NCBI GenBank assembly: GCA_046732855.1
Contig: JBKPNX010000193.1
Location: 1 to 6,492 of the forward strand
Length of the DNA stretch: 6,492 nt
Source of the DNA: JBKPNX01 sp046732855
GTDB lineage: Bacteria > Pseudomonadota > Alphaproteobacteria > Geminicoccales > Geminicoccaceae
Reading direction: 5' to 3'
Each line of letters opens with the position of its first letter. The stretch's first letter is position 1. This document shows, piece after piece, positions 1-4,821 of this stretch. The notes under the pieces were generated by a model. It saw nothing but the letters and a program-made list of their open reading frames with translations, ran no database searches and was not told the origin of the DNA. The translations under genes were made by a program, and so were the position numbers.

Positions 1-487
1 CCGCGGCCCCCGCCAATGTCCAGAACGCGCCCGACGGCTCGCCTGCAACGAAGGAGCAATTCTTCGGGCAATCGCCGCGCGGGTCCCACCACGGGCGGAA
101 ATGCTCGTCGCCGCCGAACTCGGTCACGTCGATGGGGCGCGGCCGGCCCCAGTGCTCCTTGAACACGAGATTGGCGACGACGCCGGGCGCGAGCGCGAGC
201 GTGAGCAGCATGAGCACGACCGCCCGGCCGGGAATGATGAGCGGCCGCCGCGGCCAGATGAGCTTGAGCGCGAGCGCAATCCACGCCGGCGCCGACACCA
301 GCGTGACCAGCCACACGGCGACGTCTCGTGCGCGCAGGTAAGTCGGATCGTAGGCGCGCCAGAATCCTCCGCGCTCGCGGTCGAAGAACAGCGCCGCGAG
401 CTTGAGATCGAGATCGGGCCGTATCGCAAAGACGAGGCCAACCGCGGCGGCGACGGCAAGCGCGATCAAAAGGCCGGTTCGGTTCAT
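1..487 (-). CDS. PAP2-superfamily (acid phosphatase-like) membrane phosphatase, 3' end outside window
   Basis: The frame is open from ATG at 487 to the left edge (162 codons seen), so the C-terminus is missing. PAP2 enzymes hydrolyse phosphate esters, often of membrane lipids or lipid A, through a phospho-histidine intermediate. Hydrophobic segments lie at about 5-22, 57-77 and 84-107. The first PAP2 motif (K-x6-R-P) is clear at K110 to R117-P118 in FKEHWGRPRP. It is followed by C140 and C144 and then SFVAGEPSGAFW (145-156), where the second motif is expected; the usual PSGH appears as VAGE, with Glu150 in place of His. The third motif, carrying the nucleophilic His, would lie beyond the window. 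The start is supported by GGGGGA eight bases upstream. The substrate cannot be read from the sequence; a lipid A or undecaprenyl-type phosphate is only a guess. It may be the last gene seen of the minus-strand rlmN cluster. Confidence 0.85.
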   Translation of the reverse strand, partial: MNRTGLLIALAVAAAVGLVFAIRPDLDLKLAALFFDRERGGFWRAYDPTYLRARDVAVWLVTLVSAPAWIALALKLIWPRRPLIIPGRAVVLMLLTLALAPGVVANLVFKEHWGRPRPIDVTEFGGDEHFRPWWDPRGDCPKNCSFVAGEPSGAFWTLAGAA

Positions 488-495
488 GCGGCTGA

Positions 496-501
496 TCCCC
501 C
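496..501 (-). promoter_or_regulatory. Ribosome binding site of the PAP2 gene
   Basis: On the minus strand GGGGGA lies eight bases before the ATG at 487. The frame stays open further upstream to a TGA near 590 without an ATG, so this purine-rich stretch is what supports the chosen start. Confidence 0.5.
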
Positions 502-537
502 ACGCGGGTCTAGCTGAGGCGCCGCGCGAGTTCAAAC

Positions 538-550
538 GGACATGGTGTCC
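538..550. repeat. Short perfect inverted repeat upstream of the PAP2 gene
   Basis: GGACA-TGG-TGTCC is a perfect 5-bp inverted repeat with a 3-bp centre, about 50 bp before the PAP2 start. A further TGTCCC follows directly (553-558), and CCGC-TTTC-GCGG (557-568) can form a small hairpin, which on the minus strand has a GAAA tetraloop. It could be an operator or an RNA structure between the lipoprotein gene and the PAP2 gene. There is no evidence beyond symmetry. Confidence 0.2.
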
Positions 551-600
551 CCTGTCCCGCTTTCGCGGCCAGGCGGCGGCACTAGTGCTTCAAGGTGCGG

Positions 601-777
601 CTATTGCGGCTTCGGCGGCTGCTCGCGGCAGACCTCGATTTCGGCTTGGCTCCCCAGCGGCGAGAAATTGCCGCATTTGTCGCAACCCGCGAGCATGGCG
701 CCGACCGCAATCAGCGAGGCGACGCAGGCAACGCCCCTGGCTTTCGTGCGCGTACCGGCTTTAGTGATTGCTTCCAT
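601..777 (-). CDS. Very small predicted lipoprotein, unknown function
   Basis: The product is 58 residues. It has a basic N-terminus (K7, R10, K12, R14), a hydrophobic stretch (about 16-30) and the lipobox LAGC at 29-32. Signal peptidase II would cleave before Cys32, leaving a lipid-anchored peptide of only 27 residues beginning CDKCGNFSPLGS and ending in a Pro/Lys-rich tail. The residue after the lipid-bearing cysteine is Asp, which in E. coli favours retention in the inner membrane; whether this rule holds here is uncertain. Cys35 and Cys50 remain free and could form a disulfide. The start at 777 is chosen because it gives a normal signal peptide; a longer form from 822 adds residues without a clear role. 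GGGGG sits only three bases before the ATG, so the spacing is short. I recall similar short proteins from Bradyrhizobium-type genomes but no named function. Confidence 0.72.
   Translation of the reverse strand: MEAITKAGTRTKARGVACVASLIAVGAMLAGCDKCGNFSPLGSQAEIEVCREQPPKPQ
706..726. repeat. 21-bp exact direct repeat, copy 1 (inside the lipoprotein gene)
   Basis: These 21 bases recur exactly, in the same orientation, at 4720-4740. The flanks do not match (705 C against 4719 G; 727 G against 4741 T). In this copy the bases encode the hydrophobic core of the lipoprotein signal peptide on the minus strand. Confidence 0.8.
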
Positions 778-796
778 GAGCCCCCGCCAATGGGCG

Positions 797-831
797 CGCC
801 ATAGTTGTCGTGCGCACCACATTCTATGGCG
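797..831. repeat. 8-bp inverted repeat between the membrane-protein and lipoprotein genes
   Basis: CGCCATAG (797-804) and CTATGGCG (824-831) are perfect inverted copies separated by 19 bases. A second palindrome, GTGCGCAC (810-817), lies almost at their centre. This fills most of the 60-bp gap upstream of the lipoprotein gene. It may be an RNA hairpin limiting read-through from rlmN and the membrane gene, or an operator. No T-run follows on the minus strand, so it is not a standard intrinsic terminator. Confidence 0.3.
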
Positions 832-837
832 GATTTC

Positions 838-1335
838 CTAACGGATTTCCGGCGGATGTGAGGCCGCCGGTAGCGCCGTGGCCGCGGAGCGGCGAAATAC
901 CGGTTTCCAGAAGCCGGCGCTGAAGCCCGCGATCGCCCAATAGGTAAGCCCGCCGGCAAGGCCGGCGGCGATCACCGGGAGCGGCTCGTTGAGCGGAACG
1001 CGGGTGTCATCGACGTAACCGAACAGGTTCCAGCCGATCCAAGCCGAGACCGCGCCGTTTCCGGCATGAAATAGGAAGGAGCGAATGGCGAAGGTCTCGG
1101 AAATAAGGATTCCGATGGCGGCGGGAAGCCACATCAGGGAGAGCAGCATCACCAGCAGCACCGGCGCCGCGAACACGAAGCCGAACATCGCAAAGACCTG
1201 CGTGTCCGGATGGGCAGCCGCTTCGCCAAGCTTCCAGGAGCCGAACACGATGACCAGCGTCGCTACCACGACCGCGACGAGATAACCGAGCGGCACCAGC
1301 ACCAGGCGCAACAGCAGCCGGACGAGGCTGTCCAT
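838..1335 (-). CDS. Hypothetical membrane protein encoded directly after rlmN
   Basis: The product has 165 residues and about four transmembrane helices, near 10-32, 48-79 (long, rich in Val, Leu and Met), 85-107 and 119-143. A short Pro- and Arg-containing C-terminal tail follows. I recognise no enzymatic motif or named domain. Notable polar or aromatic positions inside the helical region are H90, N93, W99, W102 and W133. The ATG begins one base after the rlmN stop (TGA-G-ATG on the minus strand) and has no clear ribosome binding site of its own, so translation probably depends on ribosomes finishing rlmN. This spacing is the best argument for a single transcript. Whether there is any functional link to RlmN is unknown. 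An integral inner-membrane location is inferred from hydrophobicity alone. Confidence 0.82.
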   Translation of the reverse strand: MDSLVRLLLRLVLVPLGYLVAVVVATLVIVFGSWKLGEAAAHPDTQVFAMFGFVFAAPVLLVMLLSLMWLPAAIGILISETFAIRSFLFHAGNGAVSAWIGWNLFGYVDDTRVPLNEPLPVIAAGLAGGLTYWAIAGFSAGFWKPVFRRSAATALPAASHPPEIR

Positions 1336-1336
1336 C

Positions 1337-2614
1337 TCAATCGGTCATCGCCATGGCGCGCAGCGCCAGGCGCTCGCGCGCGGAGAGCTTTTCGCTTGCG
1401 CTCTTGAGCTGGCCGCAAGCGGCGAGGATGTCGCGCCCGCGCGGCGTACGCACCGGCGAGGCATAACCGGCGTTGAAGATGACCTCGGAGAATTTCTCGA
1501 TCCGCTCCCAATCCGAGCATTCGTATCTAGTGCCGGGCCACGGATTGAACGGGATGAGGTTGATCTTCGTCGGAATCCCCGCGAGCAGCTTGACCAGCGC
1601 TTTGGCGTCGGCGAGTGAATCGTTGACGTCCTTGAGCATGACGTATTCGAACGTGATGCGGCGCGCATTGGAGAGGCCGGGATAATTGCGGCAAGCGTCG
1701 AGCAGCTGCTCGATCGGATATTTGCGGTTGAGCGGAACGAGCTCGTTGCGCAGCTCATCGCGCACGGCATGCAGCGACACCGCAAGCATGCAGCCGATCT
1801 CGGCGCCCGCGCGCGCGATATTCGACACGACTCCCGAGGTCGAAAGCGTGATGCGACGTTTGGAAATCGCGATCCCCTCGCCGTCCGCCGCGATCAGCAG
1901 CGCGTCGCGCACCGCCTCGAAATTGTACAGCGGCTCGCCCATGCCCATCATCACGATGTTGGAGACGAAGCGCTGGCCGCTCTTCTCTCCGTCGTCGGCG
2001 GAGGAGCGGGCGTTGCCGCGCCCACGCGCCGCGCCCAGCCAATCACCGAGCCGATCCCGCGCGACCATGATCTGGCCGACGATCTCGCCGGGGGTGAGAT
2101 TGCGCACGAGCCGCTGTGTGCCGGTGTGGCAAAACGGGCAGGTGAGCGTGCAGCCGACTTGGCTCGAGAGGCAAAGGGTCCCGCGGTCGGTCTCCGGGAT
2201 GTAGACGCATTCGATCTCGTGCGGCCGCTCGAGCGAATGTTCACCGGGCAAACGCAGGAGCCATTTGCGCGTGCCGTCGGTCGAGATCTGCTCGGCCACG
2301 ACCTCGGGACGCGCCAGCGTGAACTGCGCCGCGAGCGCGGCACGTAGCCCCTTCGACACGCTGGTCATCGCATCGAAGTCGCGCGCGCCGCGCACATAGA
2401 GCCAGTGCCAGATCTGCTGCACGCGCATGTTGCGCTGCGCCGGCGGCACACCGACGGTCGCGAGCGCTTCGCCCAGCTGCGCGCGCGACAACCCCACGAG
2501 CGAAGGTTTCGCCGGCGGCAGGTAGCGCTCGAGCGGCAGCTTTTCGACGAAGCCCGCCGGGCCTGCGGTGGGCTTCGTCGAGGGAGCGGACGTGGTTTGC
2601 AGTGGTTCGGTCAT
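1337..2614 (-). CDS. rlmN: Dual-specificity 23S rRNA (A2503-C2) / tRNA (A37-C2) methyltransferase RlmN
   Basis: This radical-SAM enzyme puts a methyl group on C2 of A2503 in 23S rRNA and of A37 in certain tRNAs, in the cytoplasm, using two SAM molecules. The 425-residue product shows the family features in order. The [4Fe-4S] motif is C155-x3-C159-x2-C162 (GCTLTCPFC). Just before it, Cys148 in GTLCLSSQ matches the E. coli Cys118 position. MGMGEP (223-228) contributes to SAM binding. Cys400 in ILAACGQL matches the E. coli methyl-carrying Cys355, so all catalytic cysteines are present. A Pro-rich N-terminal extension (about 1-35) and a polar insert near 191-214, just before the MGMGEP strand, are longer than in E. 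coli and look lineage-typical. An in-frame TAA lies nine codons upstream with no start codon between, which fixes the ATG at 2614, although the ribosome binding site is weak. The membrane-protein gene follows one base after the stop. Confidence 0.97.
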   Translation of the reverse strand: MTEPLQTTSAPSTKPTAGPAGFVEKLPLERYLPPAKPSLVGLSRAQLGEALATVGVPPAQRNMRVQQIWHWLYVRGARDFDAMTSVSKGLRAALAAQFTLARPEVVAEQISTDGTRKWLLRLPGEHSLERPHEIECVYIPETDRGTLCLSSQVGCTLTCPFCHTGTQRLVRNLTPGEIVGQIMVARDRLGDWLGAARGRGNARSSADDGEKSGQRFVSNIVMMGMGEPLYNFEAVRDALLIAADGEGIAISKRRITLSTSGVVSNIARAGAEIGCMLAVSLHAVRDELRNELVPLNRKYPIEQLLDACRNYPGLSNARRITFEYVMLKDVNDSLADAKALVKLLAGIPTKINLIPFNPWPGTRYECSDWERIEKFSEVIFNAGYASPVRTPRGRDILAACGQLKSASEKLSARERLALRAMAMTD

Positions 2615-2701
2615 CGGAGCGAAACGTCTTGCGGCCTTTTAGCACAGATGGGGTGCCGCAGCCGACAGCGATAGGTTGCCGCTCGCCCAAAGCAGGCGCG
2701 G

Positions 2702-3493
2702 TCATTCCCCCTTCAACCGCTCGATCAGCGTCATAGCCGCGGCGGGCGCGCGCACCTTCGCCCCGGAGATCATATAGATGAACACATCGCGCTCGCCTTG
2801 CGCGGGTGCTGGCGCTGCGATGGTGGCAAGATCATCTGGCGCGCCGCCCGCGGCCCAATTGCGCGCACGTTCGGCCCAGAGATCCAGCGCGCGGCGCGGA
2901 TAGCCGGTCTTCTCCTTCGCCGAGGTGCGCTGCAGGCGGGCATAGACGAAATCGCCGGTCACATCGGCGATCAGCGGGTGTTTGTCGGATTCGACGACGA
3001 CGATCGCCACCGAGAACTTGCGCAGCAATTCGATCAAGGCAGGCACGAGGAAACTCTCGTGCCGCACCTCGACCGCATGGCGGATCGCGCGGCCATCGAG
3101 ACTCGTGGGCAACAGCGCGAGAAACGCCGCGAAATCCGCCGGATCGAACTTCTTGGTCGGCGCCATCTGCCAGAGCACCGGACCGAGCTTCGATTTCAAC
3201 TCAAGCACGCCACTCGCAAAGAAGCGCTCGATCGAGGGACCGGCCTCGGCCAGCACGCGGCGGTTGGTCGCAAATTGCGGACCTTTGACCGAGAACACGA
3301 AATCATCCGGCGTCTCGGCCGCCCATTTGCGAAAGCTGTCCGGCTTCTGCGTGCGGTAAAACGTGCTGTTGATCTCGATGCTGGTGAGTTTGCGGCTCGC
3401 GTAGTCGAGTTCGCGCGCCTGCGGCAGCCCCTTGGGATAGAACTCGCCGCGCCAGGGCTCGAACACCCAGCCGCCGATGCCGACCCGGATCAT
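2702..3493 (-). CDS. DUF72 (YecE-type) family protein
   Basis: The 263-residue product matches the DUF72 family, which folds as a TIM-like barrel and has no firmly established biochemical role. Recognisable blocks are IRVGIGGWVFEPWRGEFYP at the N-terminus (2-20), EINSTFYR (40-47), FVFSVKGP (65-72), the EVRHESF strand and turn (142-148), DFVYARLQ (181-188), and a C-terminal block, VFIYMISGAKVRAPAAA (237-253), at the place where the family usually has a Tyr/Phe-rich strand and an ApxNA-like end. Length is normal. The start at 3493 is preferred over the upstream ATG at 3556 because GAGGT lies six bases before it and the family block begins at residue 2. It ends 87 bp before rlmN on the same strand, so joint transcription is possible. 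A cytoplasmic location is inferred from the lack of a signal peptide or membrane helix. Confidence 0.93.
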   Translation of the reverse strand: MIRVGIGGWVFEPWRGEFYPKGLPQARELDYASRKLTSIEINSTFYRTQKPDSFRKWAAETPDDFVFSVKGPQFATNRRVLAEAGPSIERFFASGVLELKSKLGPVLWQMAPTKKFDPADFAAFLALLPTSLDGRAIRHAVEVRHESFLVPALIELLRKFSVAIVVVESDKHPLIADVTGDFVYARLQRTSAKEKTGYPRRALDLWAERARNWAAGGAPDDLATIAAPAPAQGERDVFIYMISGAKVRAPAAAMTLIERLKGE

Positions 3494-3499
3494 ACGCGC

Positions 3500-3504
3500 A
3501 CCTC
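3500..3504 (-). promoter_or_regulatory. Ribosome binding site fixing the DUF72 start
   Basis: GAGGT on the minus strand lies six bases before the ATG at 3493. It rules out the 21-residue N-terminal extension from 3556, which has no family similarity. Confidence 0.7.
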
Positions 3505-3655
3505 GCCGCCGGCATTCCGACACGGTTGGCGAGAGCGTGCAACCCGCAGCCCGCATGCCCTGACGCGGCAGCCATGCGGTCGCAAGCCATGACCGTGATC
3601 GGCTTTCCGGGAGACGATGAGCTTTGCTGAGAGCGGATGTGTTTAGCTAACGCGC

Positions 3656-3850
3656 CTACATGCGAGCCGACTGCTTCAAGCCCGCTGCCCCGGCCACGCT
3701 AACGTTAACCTCGTCGTCGAGCTCGGCCGCCTTGGCCTGAAGTTCCGCCCCCATTCGTCGCAACCTGCCCGCGATCGTGAGATCGAAGGTGGCGCGCGAC
3801 ATCGCAATCAGAATTTCAGCCTGCCGCCGCAGGTATGCACCGCTGACCAT
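3656..3850 (-). CDS. Small hypothetical helical protein (64 residues)
   Basis: The product is a 64-residue, Ala- and Arg-rich protein. The core, from YLRRQAEILIAMSRATFDLT to GRLRRMGAELQAKAAELDDE (about 6-47), has the charge and hydrophobic spacing of two amphipathic helices. There is no signal peptide, membrane segment or cysteine. I recall short Rhizobiales proteins with the same 'YLRRQAE...A...RLR.MA.EL.A.AAEL' pattern, all without a known role; this is recall, not a search. I chose ATG 3850 because GAGGGG lies nine bases upstream. A TTG at 3913 would add 21 residues with only a weak GGA upstream. The gene lies about 100 bp after the IalB stop and 160 bp before the DUF72 start, on the same strand as both. 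Function unknown; a small regulatory or interaction protein is a guess. Confidence 0.62.
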   Translation of the reverse strand: MVSGAYLRRQAEILIAMSRATFDLTIAGRLRRMGAELQAKAAELDDEVNVSVAGAAGLKQSARM

Positions 3851-3859
3851 TGACGCCAA

Positions 3860-3865
3860 CCCCTC
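3860..3865 (-). promoter_or_regulatory. Ribosome binding site supporting ATG 3850 of the small protein
   Basis: GAGGGG on the minus strand, nine bases before the ATG at 3850. It favours the 64-residue form over the 85-residue TTG-initiated form. Confidence 0.5.
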
Positions 3866-3949
3866 AACGAGGTTTTGCCTCAATAACGGCGCGGAGCGTA
3901 TATCGGTTCCCAATTTTTCCGATCTTGGCGAAGGTTCCCGGCCGCCGTG

Positions 3950-4612
3950 CTACTTGCACCCCTGTTCGATCTTGTCGAGCGCTTGCGCGAGGCCCTTGAG
4001 CGAATATTGGTCCGTGGATTGGGTTCCCCGGCCCGAAGTTCCCTTCACCGTCAGGTCGACGCCCTTGCGCATGGCATCGACCATGCGCGCCTCCTCGGCG
4101 ACGTTCTTGATCCAGGCGCCATCGTTTTGCGTATACATCGCGAACTTGGCGGTGCCGATCTCAGCGGTGGCGTCGGAGCTGGACTTGAAGGGGTAGCCGA
4201 TGATCACTGACACCTCGTTCTTCACGTTCCGATCGAGCCAGATGGAGACGAACAGATAGGCCGGATCGCGGTTGCGGCCGGCGGGTTCCATCTTCGTGGT
4301 CTTCGGCTTGGCGAGCGCGAAGCAGACCTTGTTGCCGCCGGGCGAAGCCGTATACGCGCCCCAATCGCCGTACTGTCCAAGCAAGGTGGGCTGGGCATCC
4401 CCGCCCGGAGCCGCGGGGGCCGTTGCGGTCGCGGCGGGTTTCGCCGGCGTGGCCGCGGGCCTCGATGGAGCCGGCGCGGCGGGTTTCGCCGGCTGCGGCG
4501 TGGCGGCTGGCCTGGGCGGCTGCGGCGCCGGATTCGATTGCTGCGCAAAGGCGTGCGACGCCAAGGAGGCGGCAAGCACGAAGGCGCTCGTGGCAGATCT
4601 GATCCCGGTCAT
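3950..4612 (-). CDS. Invasion-associated locus B (IalB) family secreted protein
   Basis: The 220-residue precursor has a signal peptide (MTGIRSATSAFVLAASLASH, then AFA), with likely cleavage after Ala23, so it should act in the periplasm or outside the cell. Residues 26-72 form a linker almost entirely of Pro, Ala, Lys and Thr. The IalB domain fills about 78-219, beginning LLGQYGDWGAYTAS and containing KVCFALAKPK, YLFVSIWLDR, EVSVIIGYPFK, AKFAMYTQNDGAWI and a C-terminal YSLKGLAQAL block. Cys97 and Cys219 could form a disulfide. IalB was named from Bartonella, where it aids erythrocyte invasion; in environmental Rhizobiales its job is unknown and the name does not imply pathogenicity. GGAGGT six bases upstream fixes the ATG at 4612 and rules out a 43-residue extension from 4741. 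It is the first gene of the minus-strand run and diverges from the oxidoreductase gene. Confidence 0.93.
   Translation of the reverse strand: MTGIRSATSAFVLAASLASHAFAQQSNPAPQPPRPAATPQPAKPAAPAPSRPAATPAKPAATATAPAAPGGDAQPTLLGQYGDWGAYTASPGGNKVCFALAKPKTTKMEPAGRNRDPAYLFVSIWLDRNVKNEVSVIIGYPFKSSSDATAEIGTAKFAMYTQNDGAWIKNVAEEARMVDAMRKGVDLTVKGTSGRGTQSTDQYSLKGLAQALDKIEQGCK
4431..4493 (-). repeat. In-frame direct repeat in the IalB Pro/Ala linker
   Basis: The same 18 bases occur at 4431-4448 and 4476-4493, offset by 45 bp (15 codons). On the minus strand both encode PAKPAA (residues 41-46 and 56-61), each preceded nearby by RPAATP (34-39 and 51-56). The linker therefore looks as though it grew by internal duplication. 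Confidence 0.7.
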
Positions 4613-4618
4613 CGGCCC

Positions 4619-4624
4619 ACCTCC
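4619..4624 (-). promoter_or_regulatory. Strong ribosome binding site of the IalB gene
   Basis: GGAGGT on the minus strand, six bases before the ATG at 4612. It is the best Shine-Dalgarno match in the window and decides the IalB start. Confidence 0.8.
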
Positions 4625-4719
4625 CGTGACGGCACGCCAAATAGGAATTTCCGAGCAGCATGAACTGCTTGGCGAATTCGGCAATGTGAAGGCGGATCGC
4701 CTGCTGCGTGCAGTGCCCG

Positions 4720-4740
4720 CGCAATCAGCGAGGCGACGCA
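4720..4740. repeat. 21-bp exact direct repeat, copy 2 (intergenic)
   Basis: Identical over 21 bases to 706-726 in the same orientation. Here it lies outside the called genes, about 100 bp before either start codon. Its edges do not extend into the flanks. Confidence 0.8.
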
Positions 4741-4755
4741 TCTATTTGTCGTTCC

Positions 4756-4785
4756 TTGTCCTTTAACAGACGCGCCCCGTGCTAT
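4756..4785 (+). promoter_or_regulatory. Candidate sigma-70-type promoter of the quinone oxidoreductase gene
   Basis: TTGTCC (4756-4761) and TGCTAT (4780-4785) are separated by 18 bases, close to the alphaproteobacterial housekeeping pattern. Transcription would start near 4792, leaving a leader of about 30 bases before the ATG at 4822. Based on motif similarity only. Confidence 0.35.
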
Positions 4786-4821
4786 GAGCCTGCCGATACG
4801 ATTTTGATTGGGTCGCGTCCC

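Larger units (their letters stand above)
4613..4821. other. Divergent intergenic region between the IalB and oxidoreductase genes
   Basis: These 209 bp separate two genes that point away from each other, so both promoters should lie here. The stretch holds the strong IalB ribosome binding site, one copy of the 21-bp repeat (4720-4740), and a promoter candidate for the plus-strand gene. TTGTC occurs twice exactly 10 bp apart (4746-4750 and 4756-4760). The open frames that cross the region are extensions of the two flanking genes or shadows, and I call no gene in it. Confidence 0.7.

Noticed and set aside
101..517. Plus-strand open frame of 138 codons
   Set aside because: Lies opposite the PAP2 gene; low-complexity Arg/Glu/Asp-rich translation typical of antisense reading in GC-rich DNA.
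1686..2347. Two plus-strand open frames (172 and 192 codons) opposite rlmN
   Set aside because: RlmN on the minus strand is certain from its motifs; these are antisense shadows without recognisable domains.
2798..3592. Plus-strand open frame of 264 codons opposite DUF72
   Set aside because: Long but Arg/His/Gln-rich and without family similarity; the minus strand has the clear DUF72 blocks and a good ribosome binding site.
3643..3650. TTAGCTAA palindrome just after the small-protein stop
   Set aside because: Eight-base palindromes are expected by chance in a window of this size; no second copy or supporting context.
3914..3949. Possible intrinsic terminator after the IalB gene
   Set aside because: Only a weak 5-bp pairing (ATCGG/CCGAT) spanning into the next gene's upstream region and no proper T-run on the minus strand.
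4613..4741. 43-residue N-terminal extension of the IalB protein
   Set aside because: The strong GGAGGT and the normal signal peptide at the internal ATG (4612) make the extension untranslated leader.
4272..4766. Plus-strand open frame of 164 codons, Ala/Gly-rich
   Set aside because: Mirror of the Pro/Ala linker and domain of the IalB gene; the Gly/Ala repeats come from the complementary codons.
4708..4821. 38-residue N-terminal extension of the oxidoreductase
   Set aside because: The family begins at MKAVLCQRFG; the extension has no similarity and would cover the promoter candidate and the 21-bp repeat.
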